In this document: one piece after another, positions 7,848 through 13,119 of the stretch
Numbering within the stretch: position 1 is the stretch's first letter
Layout of the letters: every line of letters starts with the position of its first letter
Source of the DNA: Flavobacteriales bacterium UBA1820
Lineage (GTDB): Bacteria; Bacteroidota; Bacteroidia; Flavobacteriales; UBA1820
Direction of reading: 5' to 3'
Assembly (NCBI GenBank): GCA_002314265.1
Contig: DCEW01000062.1
Span: forward strand, 6,008 to 19,126
DNA length: 13,119 bases
Program-made: the position numbers and the translations under genes
Notes under the pieces: model-generated
What the model was told of the DNA's origin: nothing
Database searches by the model: none
What the model saw: the letters and a program-made list of their open reading frames with translations, nothing else

Positions 7848-8456
7848 GTTTTTTTCTGTTTTTCTTCCCCTCGGCCGCAGGATTCTTCCCGGGAAAGGAA
7901 AAAAGAGGGGGGGAGTGGTGATCTGCGTGGGGAGGTTTATACTTTTGCTCAAAATCGGAGAACATCTGTTAATTAAGTGGTGAGATCTGCGTTGGATAGT
8001 TTCTGAGAAATAGTATTTTATATAAAATGAGAATTATTATGAAATTACTACTGTTGGTCTTTTTAGGTTGGGGTTTTGAAAACAAATTATGTATATTGTG
8101 TGGGAAAGTATTTTTTCCTATGATGGTCGATTGGGGCTTGAAAATAATCAATTTGTTGGATAGATTTTTTACTGTTTGTAAATTAACGTCTGGATTTTAC
8201 GGTGATGTTAAAGAAGTGATATATAGGTGTAGTATAAGCATATCAGAATCCTTGAAGGGATTGGTCTCCTGCAGTCAGATTTTTGGTTGGGATATGTGAA
8301 TAACAGTAGACGTTGGGAGGAATGGCATGTGTGTTTATTGCTTGGTAATCAAAATGTCAGAGTCTATACGTGAGTGTTTATGTGTATAAATGAGTTTGTT
8401 TTATTGTATATATTGTTAAAAATCCAAAGATATAAGAGAATTTAAATATATACCAA
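7848..8456. other. Long intergenic stretch entering the AT-rich island
   Basis: This 609-base gap holds no gene I can support. It begins with T-rich sequence right after the exonuclease stop (7850-7870) and an imperfect GC/AT inverted structure around 7870-7912 that could end transcription weakly. From about 7930 the composition turns strongly AT-rich. A 90-codon open frame at 8027-8299 has a hydrophobic Leu/Ile/Phe/Cys-rich product, no ribosome-binding site and no recognisable motif; it may be a remnant or chance. A plus-strand promoter-like box sits at 7940-7947. The last 150 bases before the glycosyltransferase are AT-rich with no further recognisable element. Confidence 0.6.
7940..7947 (+). 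promoter_or_regulatory. Bacteroidota -7 box at the edge of the AT-rich island
   Basis: TACTTTTG fits the TAnnTTTG consensus and is preceded by TTTA. It points toward the glycosyltransferase, but about 510 bases separate it from that start codon and no convincing -33 element is visible. Confidence 0.35.
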
Positions 8457-9179
8457 ATGAAAAAAATACCGAAAATTATTCATCAGATCTGGTCTGGAAT
8501 TGACGGCCCCCTTCCGAATTATTTTAAGCGATTGGGAGATACGTGGAAACGAGATTATCCTGATTGGGAATATATATTGTGGGATAATGCACGGATAAAT
8601 GATTTCATTGAGGCTAATTTCCCACAGTATAAAGATATCTATTATAGATTCCCCTATAATGTACAGAGATGGGATGCTATACGTTACATGATCTTGTATA
8701 AAATGGGTGGAATGTATGTTGATTTTGATTATGAATCTATTGAGTCCATAGCTTGGTTGGTAGAAGATAAAACGTGTTGTTTTGCCGAAGAGCCTTTATC
8801 CAAACGAGATATTTTGGATTTTAAAAAAGTGGATCGAATGTTTAATAATGCTCTGATGCTTAGCATTCCAGCGCATCCTTTTATGGAGAAAATTCTTGGA
8901 AAAGTTTTTCAGGAGGCAAATTTGCTTTGCTATGATCCTAAAGCTGTATGTGTGCTTAAAACAACTGGTCCTTGGATGTTGGTCAATGCATATACTGAAT
9001 TGGATTCGACCGAAAAAACAAATATATATTTGATACCGATGCGATACGTTACACCATTTAATATTGATCAGGCGCGCAGATTTCTTATTGGGGATAGAAG
9101 TGATGAATTGGAGAATTGTTTATCGGATGCTTATGCTGTGCATTATTTTTTTGGAGGATGGCGTAAGGGAGAGAAATAA
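8457..9179 (+). CDS. DXD-type glycosyltransferase (GT32-like, capsule/surface glycan)
   Basis: A 240-residue glycosyltransferase of the DXD sugar-binding family (GT32/OCH1-like, often annotated as capsular polysaccharide synthesis protein). It transfers a sugar from a nucleotide-sugar donor, probably onto a surface glycan on the cytoplasmic side. Visible motifs are the N-terminal IPKIIHQIW at 4-12, the helix RWDAIRYMIL leading into GGMYVDFDYE with the metal-binding DFD at 89-91, and a C-terminal His229 to Trp235 segment (HYFFGGW) equivalent to the family's terminal H...SW motif. There is no signal peptide or membrane segment. The length is typical, so it looks intact. It is AT-rich: 24 of 60 and 21 of 60 G+C in its first two 60-base lines, against 37 of 60 in a line of the exonuclease gene. 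No other glycan genes adjoin it. Donor and acceptor cannot be told. Confidence 0.9.
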   Translation: MKKIPKIIHQIWSGIDGPLPNYFKRLGDTWKRDYPDWEYILWDNARINDFIEANFPQYKDIYYRFPYNVQRWDAIRYMILYKMGGMYVDFDYESIESIAWLVEDKTCCFAEEPLSKRDILDFKKVDRMFNNALMLSIPAHPFMEKILGKVFQEANLLCYDPKAVCVLKTTGPWMLVNAYTELDSTEKTNIYLIPMRYVTPFNIDQARRFLIGDRSDELENCLSDAYAVHYFFGGWRKGEK

Positions 9180-9220
9180 TAAGAAGTTTTGCAACTATCT
9201 CAAAGGTGTGTGCGTGGTTA

Positions 9221-9230
9221 GGGGGGGGGG
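9221..9230. repeat. G10 homopolymer tract
   Basis: Ten consecutive G residues lie 41 bases after the glycosyltransferase stop, in otherwise AT-rich sequence. The tract is outside any gene I can support, so length changes would not alter the glycosyltransferase itself. Confidence 0.9.
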
Positions 9231-9404
9231 AGTAAAATTTTCGATAAATTAAGGATGTGAAAGTTCCTATATTTTAAGAGGAATGTATATTTGATAAATT
9301 GAAAGGTGTAAGGTCTCCACTATCGTTTGTCCTCAAGAGGAATGGATAGACTTTTTGTTCGGGAGCTCGAATATTTCCCTGCTGCTCGCAGATCAAAGAG
9401 AAGA

Positions 9405-9423
9405 TGTCTCATGTTAAGAGACA
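9405..9423 (-). terminator. Possible terminator of the 216-residue lipoprotein gene
   Basis: TGTCTC and GAGACA form a 6-bp stem around a 7-base loop, beginning 6 bases past the minus-strand stop codon. On the minus strand it is followed by the pyrimidine-rich TCTTCTCTTTG. The stem is short, so this is a moderate call. Confidence 0.4.
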
Positions 9424-9429
9424 GGCAGA

Positions 9430-10080
9430 TCAGGGAAAGAGCGCGTTGAGGGCTTCTTGCGGGTTTTCCGTCATCTGCAGGAGTTGTTTTCGGGCAAGGG
9501 TGTCCGTGATCAGGCTGTCGATGGTGCGTCGGGCCATTTCTTTTTCCCCGGACAGGATCAGGGCAAATGCGTAATTGATCCGGTCGGCAGACGACAGGGT
9601 ATCGCGGGTGCGGTATTGGTCGGCCACATGCCGGTAGCGGGTGTGTGCTTGTTGTTCCTCCCCTGCTTTTTGCAGGAACATCCCGGCACCGAGCCGGAGT
9701 TCGGGGAGGTCCTTTTTTTTCAGCGCTTTCTCCATCCACCGGGCGGCCTCTTGGTAGTAGGCACCGCAGGCGTACAGGGTCGCTTTCTGGGCATAGTAGA
9801 AGTAGTGTTCCGGGCTGTACAACAGGGCGGAGTCCAGCAGGATTTGGCAGCTGTCCACGATGTCTTTCATCACCCGTTGGATCGTGTCGGTGCGGGTGCG
9901 GCACGCGGCCAGCAGGGAGGAGTCCGGAAGGACCTCGTCCCGCTCCAGGTAATCCTGCATCAGGGCGATGGCCCGGTCGTTGTACGCGATGGATCTTTCA
10001 TCCGGGGTTTCATCGGTCTGTTCCCGGCAGCCGGCCGCCAGGCAGAGAAGGGGTATCCCCCAAAGGAGCAGCTTTTTCAT
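9430..10080 (-). CDS. TPR-like lipoprotein, function unknown
   Basis: A 216-residue predicted lipoprotein. The N-terminus MKKLLLWGIPLLCLAAGC has a basic start, a hydrophobic core and a lipobox ending at Cys18, so it should be lipidated and anchored in the cell envelope. The mature part is helical. Residues about 78-120 (YSPEHYFYYAQKA onward, then YYQEAARWMEKAL) resemble tetratricopeptide helices, and further helix pairs follow to about 195. Such proteins usually act as protein-protein scaffolds. The pattern resembles the neighbouring lipoprotein at 10204-10920, which suggests distant paralogy. A -7 box at 10104-10111 implies its own transcript. There is no Shine-Dalgarno. I cannot assign a specific role. 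Confidence 0.82.
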   Translation of the reverse strand: MKKLLLWGIPLLCLAAGCREQTDETPDERSIAYNDRAIALMQDYLERDEVLPDSSLLAACRTRTDTIQRVMKDIVDSCQILLDSALLYSPEHYFYYAQKATLYACGAYYQEAARWMEKALKKKDLPELRLGAGMFLQKAGEEQQAHTRYRHVADQYRTRDTLSSADRINYAFALILSGEKEMARRTIDSLITDTLARKQLLQMTENPQEALNALFP

Positions 10081-10103
10081 GCAAATGGGGCGATGGTTTG
10101 CTA

Positions 10104-10111
10104 CAAATATA
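10104..10111 (-). promoter_or_regulatory. Bacteroidota -7 box upstream of the 216-residue lipoprotein
   Basis: On the minus strand this reads TATATTTG, a perfect TAnnTTTG match, 23 bases before the ATG. No clear -33 TTG lies upstream. The short leader fits a transcript separate from the preceding lipoprotein gene. Confidence 0.55.
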
Positions 10112-10203
10112 CGCGGGTTTTCTTCTCGGCGGAGTTTGGGGAACTTCTTTTGTTGGTTTTAGGGGCAAGAGGGAACTCGGCCTGCGGGGGAGACTCCGGA
10201 AAT

Positions 10204-10920
10204 TCATTTTCGGGGAGAGGCCCCGGTGAGGGGCTTTCTGGGAGTATTCAATAGCTTTTTCGTGCGGAGGATCTCTTCGGCAGAGGGTTGCCAGGCGAGT
10301 TGGTCGAGGTCGAAATCCCTGAGGATTTGTTCCAAGTGTTCCTTTTCGCTTTCCGTCAAGGGGGTAGCCCCGGCGCTTTGCTCGATCTTGCGCAGGGCTG
10401 CCGTCCTCTCGCCGGTGATGTAGTATTCCAGGTGTGCGATGTAGGCGCTGTCCACAAAGGCGGGCGAGAGTCCCGGCGTCCTTTCTTTGCGCCGCAGTTC
10501 GATGGCCCGGGTGTAATAGTATTTTGCAGAGTCCGTTTCTCCGCGGCGGGCGAAGCATTGGCCGAGTGTTTCGGGGAGAAAAGGCGTTTTGTCTTCACCC
10601 AAGGAGGCCAGTTGCCGGAATACGGCCGAGAGAGCATCCACTTCTTCGGCCAGGGCGAGATATTCGGCTTTCTGGTAATAATACTGTCGGTTCTGTGGGT
10701 CGAGGGCGATCGCGGAGTCCATCATTGCCACTACCGGGGTTACATCGGGAAGCGTATCGAGGTTCAGGGTGCGGTCTTCTCCCCAGAACAATTCGCGGGC
10801 TGCTTGCGCCCATGCTTCGGCTTTTTCCCTCTCCGGAGAGCGAAGACCGTTATTCTCCTCCTGACAGGAAACAAAAATGAAGGCAACGGATAGAAGAATA
10901 GTCGAATATAAAAGCCTCAT
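10204..10920 (-). CDS. TPR-like lipoprotein, function unknown
   Basis: A 238-residue predicted lipoprotein. Signal MRLLYSTILLSVAFIFVSC ends in a lipobox with Cys19. TPR-like helices are visible at about 63-100 (MDSAIALDPQNRQYYYQKAEYLAL) and 115-145 (ETLGQCFARRGETDSAKYYYTRAIEL), where the spacing of Ala, Tyr and Pro fits TPR units. The C-terminus (about 195-238) is charged and not repeat-like. It sits 123 bases upstream, in transcription order, of the related 216-residue lipoprotein, and has its own -7 box at 10941-10948. Composition matches the GC-rich neighbours. Anchoring in the envelope and a scaffold-like role are inferred from the lipobox and the TPR pattern; partners are unknown. Confidence 0.82.
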   Translation of the reverse strand: MRLLYSTILLSVAFIFVSCQEENNGLRSPEREKAEAWAQAARELFWGEDRTLNLDTLPDVTPVVAMMDSAIALDPQNRQYYYQKAEYLALAEEVDALSAVFRQLASLGEDKTPFLPETLGQCFARRGETDSAKYYYTRAIELRRKERTPGLSPAFVDSAYIAHLEYYITGERTAALRKIEQSAGATPLTESEKEHLEQILRDFDLDQLAWQPSAEEILRTKKLLNTPRKPLTGASPRK

Positions 10921-10940
10921 ATTTCTTCATATATTAGATA

Positions 10941-10948
10941 CAAATATA
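10941..10948 (-). promoter_or_regulatory. Bacteroidota -7 box upstream of the 238-residue lipoprotein
   Basis: The minus strand reads TATATTTG, 20 bases before the ATG, the same box and almost the same spacing as at the paralogous lipoprotein gene. No good -33 element is seen. Confidence 0.55.
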
Positions 10949-11091
10949 ATAGATGTATTTGAGAAACACGCTCCATCCTGTGCAAAGTCGGATTTGTTTG
11001 GACAGCCCCGTATGTTTCGACAATACAAGGTGTGGCTTGGCTGCAGCGGCGATGGAAACGTCGTTTTGTCGGAACTTTTTTACATGATAAC

Positions 11092-11135
11092 CATCATTCC
11101 CTTTTTTGCAAGGATAGCGAAAAAAGGGAATGATG
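11092..11135 (-). terminator. Strong hairpin, probable terminator of the secreted-protein gene
   Basis: CATCATTCCCTTTTTT (11092-11107) and AAAAAAGGGAATGATG (11120-11135) are perfectly complementary, giving a 16-bp stem with a 12-base loop that can extend by a GC pair. It lies 47 bases past the stop of the minus-strand gene at 11183 and upstream of the promoter of the next minus-strand gene, so it separates two transcription units. The T-rich part is inside the stem rather than after it. A separate run of eight T (minus strand) occurs at 11152-11159. Confidence 0.6.
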
Positions 11136-11182
11136 AATGCTTGCCCGTTAGAAAAAAAATGCGATATCTTTTTCAGATGGTT

Positions 11183-12106
11183 TTAGTAGACGATATAGGT
11201 AACCTTATCAAAAGACTTCGGTCCCGGGACATATCCCATTCCAGGACGTGGGTCCCAGACGGTCGTTCCCTTCATCTGGAGTTTTGAGCCGCCTCCGAAA
11301 ATTTTTGATTTTTTACTTATGCTGATTTGTACAATGTTTACCGAAAGCCCGTCGTACACACCGATCAGTTCGGCACCGCGATCCATTAGCTTTCCCAGGG
11401 TTTGGTAATCATCGACGCTCTCGGGGAACACTCCGCGGACTATGTTTCCGTAGACAGCCTTGAAGAGCAGGTAAATATCAGCCCCTCCGGCGTCTACGAT
11501 TTCATAGAGGGGCTGGTAACCGAAACTCAAGGCGATGGCGATGTCCTCCGAATGGTCGGCCCGGTATTCGTCGATCGTTTGCGGCACAGCCCCCTTCTCT
11601 GTAAAGCGGATGGCCTGTAGGGTGCCGTCCAGGATCACGAAGTAGGAAGGCAGGTTGCAAACACCGAAAATGAGTTCCGGTTGGTATTTCACGTAAAAAG
11701 CATGAAGTTCATCTCTGAAATTTGCCCAAGAAGAAGCCGTACTGTCCGCATTCGGAGAAAGGTTCATTTTTTGGCCGTTACTGTCCGTCGGGATAAATAT
11801 GGACATGTGCATCGCTTGGGGATCGATGTATTCGATCAGCTTGGCCGGGTCGGCTTTCTGATAGAATTTTCTCAGGTGTTTTTTCAGGTACAAATCCGGG
11901 ATGAGGATAAAATCCACGCTGTCGGAAAGAGCCTCCGAGGAGGCTCCCCGTCGCGACAGGAAGTTGTTGAGGGCTTCTTGCCGGAATGTGGTCTCCATCC
12001 TCTGGTACTGTTGCATCACTTCGGAGGCGAATGCCGAAAGGTCTTCCTGGGAAAATGCTGTTTGCCAGGTGAGCAATGCGAAGAGGAAAATCGCAGTTTT
12101 TTTCAT
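11183..12106 (-). CDS. Secreted protein with signal peptide, function unknown
   Basis: I do not recognise this 307-residue protein. It has a clear signal peptide (about residues 1-19, MKKTAIFLFALLTWQTAFS, likely cut before Gln20). The lipobox Cys is absent, so it is exported to the periplasm or beyond rather than lipidated. The mature part mixes helical and strand segments and ends with a Gly/Lys-rich strand region and a Tyr/Val-rich tail (YIVY). No enzyme motif is evident. The lipoprotein gene at 12173-12892 precedes it by 66 bases on the same strand, so the two may form an operon and act together in the envelope. A strong hairpin follows it. Real coding is supported by the signal peptide, normal composition and a continuous frame. 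Confidence 0.75.
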   Translation of the reverse strand: MKKTAIFLFALLTWQTAFSQEDLSAFASEVMQQYQRMETTFRQEALNNFLSRRGASSEALSDSVDFILIPDLYLKKHLRKFYQKADPAKLIEYIDPQAMHMSIFIPTDSNGQKMNLSPNADSTASSWANFRDELHAFYVKYQPELIFGVCNLPSYFVILDGTLQAIRFTEKGAVPQTIDEYRADHSEDIAIALSFGYQPLYEIVDAGGADIYLLFKAVYGNIVRGVFPESVDDYQTLGKLMDRGAELIGVYDGLSVNIVQISISKKSKIFGGGSKLQMKGTTVWDPRPGMGYVPGPKSFDKVTYIVY

Positions 12107-12172
12107 GACAGAAATCTTTTATGGGTTGGAACGTGTTGGTTTGCAAAGCGTGCGTAGGGAGGTGCGGGATCG

Positions 12173-12892
12173 CTATCCTCTTTTGATGTCCTTTGAAAGG
12201 TGGAAGGAATAGAACCGGGAGTTGAGTTCGGAGCGAAACAAGGCCGTGTTTTTCAATCGGGGATTTTTCCGCCACGCCTTTTCGTAGCGGTTGAGGGGGC
12301 TGTATTTGTTGTCTGTCGGAGCGGGAACCACATACCGCAATTGGAACGAATAGGAGCCTTTCTCCAAATCGAAATCCCCCAGATATTCCTGCCAGTGGTA
12401 TTCGATGGTTTCACCTGGAGACAACACGATGTACTTGTCGAGGCAATGGGTGTATCGGTATTCTTCAAAGGAAGGAGGTCGGGTCGGGTCCCTGAACCGA
12501 AGGCTCGATCCCCGTGCATTGAAACGAATCTGGTGCTTCTGATCGTACAGCAAAAGTATTACCCCCATGTCTGGCATATAACTGAAAGATTGCCAATGCC
12601 AGATGTATCCGATGTAGCCGAGATTGTACACGGTGAAGGTCGTGTCGGTATGGTTTCGCAGGCCGTATCGGAAGTACAGAGAGTCGTTCTGGATCCGGAT
12701 GCTCTGCGGAAAGACGACCAGCTCCAGACCGGGCGCCTTTTCGAGGGCTTCCTTTGCGGTTGGGCGGGAGGTGTCTCGTAGAGGTGTTACCGTGCTTTCG
12801 CTTGCCCTCTGAGGGGTAGGAGAGGGGCTGCATGAGGCGAAAGCCCATGCACCTGCAAGGACGAAGCTGGTGATGTGAAGGGAAGGTTTCAT
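12173..12892 (-). CDS. Lipoprotein with a probable beta-sandwich domain, function unknown
   Basis: A 239-residue predicted lipoprotein. Signal MKPSLHITSFVLAGAWAFASC ends in a lipobox with Cys21, followed by a Ser/Pro/Thr-rich linker to about residue 50. The rest alternates short strands rich in aromatic and Thr residues, such as LYFRYGLRNHTDTTFTVYNL and a later GSYSFQLRYVVP, which resembles an immunoglobulin-like or other beta-sandwich fold; this is inference from pattern only. It is probably the first gene of a two-gene unit with the secreted protein at 11183-12106. The minus strand upstream has only a weak -7-like AAACTTTG near 12943. There is no Shine-Dalgarno and no function can be assigned. 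Confidence 0.78.
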   Translation of the reverse strand: MKPSLHITSFVLAGAWAFASCSPSPTPQRASESTVTPLRDTSRPTAKEALEKAPGLELVVFPQSIRIQNDSLYFRYGLRNHTDTTFTVYNLGYIGYIWHWQSFSYMPDMGVILLLYDQKHQIRFNARGSSLRFRDPTRPPSFEEYRYTHCLDKYIVLSPGETIEYHWQEYLGDFDLEKGSYSFQLRYVVPAPTDNKYSPLNRYEKAWRKNPRLKNTALFRSELNSRFYSFHLSKDIKRG

Positions 12893-13024
12893 CGTAGTGT
12901 GTAGTTTTAGCGAGTAATGTTATGAAAAAAAACAGTATGGGCAAAGTTTTTCCTTCTATATTTTCCGGGCGGGAGGAAGAAAAGGTATAAACAGAAGGGG
13001 TGGGGAAGCGCGATGAAAAGAAAA

Positions 13025-13054
13025 AAGCACTCGCGAAAATTTTCGCAAGTGCTT
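13025..13054 (-). terminator. Intrinsic terminator of tRNA-Asn
   Basis: AAGCACT (13025-13031) pairs with AGTGCTT (13048-13054), and inside it GCGAAAA/TTTTCGC forms a further inverted repeat with one c-a mismatch between. Read on the minus strand, the hairpin is followed by TTTTTTCTTTT, a good U-run. It lies 11 bases past the tRNA 3' end. Confidence 0.85.
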
Positions 13055-13065
13055 GATCGTGTGCG

Positions 13066-13119
13066 CGCTTCAGGCTGGGCTTGAACCAGCGACCCCATGA
13101 TTAACAGTCATGTGCTCTA
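13066..13119 (-). tRNA. tRNA-Asn (anticodon GTT), 5' part beyond the window
   Basis: Read on the minus strand, the sequence gives the end of the D arm (TAGAGC), an anticodon arm CATGA-CTGTTAA-TCATG with anticodon GTT (plus-strand AAC at 13103-13105), and a T arm GCTGG-TTCAAGC-CCAGC. The 3' acceptor strand CTGAAGC and discriminator G follow. GTT reads AAC/AAT, so this is tRNA-Asn. The 5' acceptor and most of the D arm lie past base 13119. No CCA is encoded, so it is presumably added after transcription. A strong terminator follows. Confidence 0.93.

Noticed and set aside
8027..8299. 90-codon hydrophobic open frame in the AT-rich gap
   Set aside because: No ribosome-binding site and no recognisable motif; AT-rich DNA gives such frames by chance, so it is described only in the intergenic entry.
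10877..11287. 136-codon plus-strand open frame between the lipoprotein and the secreted protein
   Set aside because: It runs through a promoter, a strong hairpin and the 3' end of the minus-strand gene, and has no motif.
13066..13119. tRNA-Asn as the attachment site of an integrated element
   Set aside because: No integrase and no second copy of the tRNA 3' end are visible in the window.

Overview
The window looks like chromosome from a member of the Bacteroidota, probably a GC-rich Bacteroidales such as an Alistipes-like gut bacterium. The grounds are Bacteroidota-type -7 promoter boxes (TAnnTTTG), near-absence of Shine-Dalgarno sequences, several small lipoproteins with a Cys lipobox, and a single-chain PurL. 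The genus is inference only.

Bases 1-7847 form a GC-rich, plus-strand housekeeping block. It holds the Ala/Glu-rich 3' tail of an unidentified gene, a penicillin-binding protein 4 type D-Ala-D-Ala carboxypeptidase, the large FGAM synthase PurL, a small single-pass membrane protein, a YggS-type PLP-binding protein, and a DnaQ-like exonuclease fused to a degenerate GIY-YIG-like domain. A purine-rich tandem repeat of about 30 bp fills the gap before yggS. It stays in frame with yggS, and yggS and the next gene are the only two genes here with strong Shine-Dalgarno sequences.

Bases about 7930-9420 are markedly AT-rich and hold one clear gene, a DXD-type (GT32-like) glycosyltransferase. The rest is sparse, including a G10 tract. 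The base composition suggests horizontally acquired surface-glycan DNA.

Bases 9430-12892 are GC-rich again and all minus strand. They hold two TPR-like lipoproteins with their own promoters, then a secreted protein and a third lipoprotein of unknown function that may be co-transcribed. A 16-bp-stem hairpin separates the two pairs. The window ends inside a minus-strand tRNA-Asn(GTT) with a well-formed intrinsic terminator.

I do not see a complete new multi-gene system. The strongest leads are the repeat array joined to yggS, the exonuclease with an apparently inactive GIY-YIG domain, and the orphan glycosyltransferase island.
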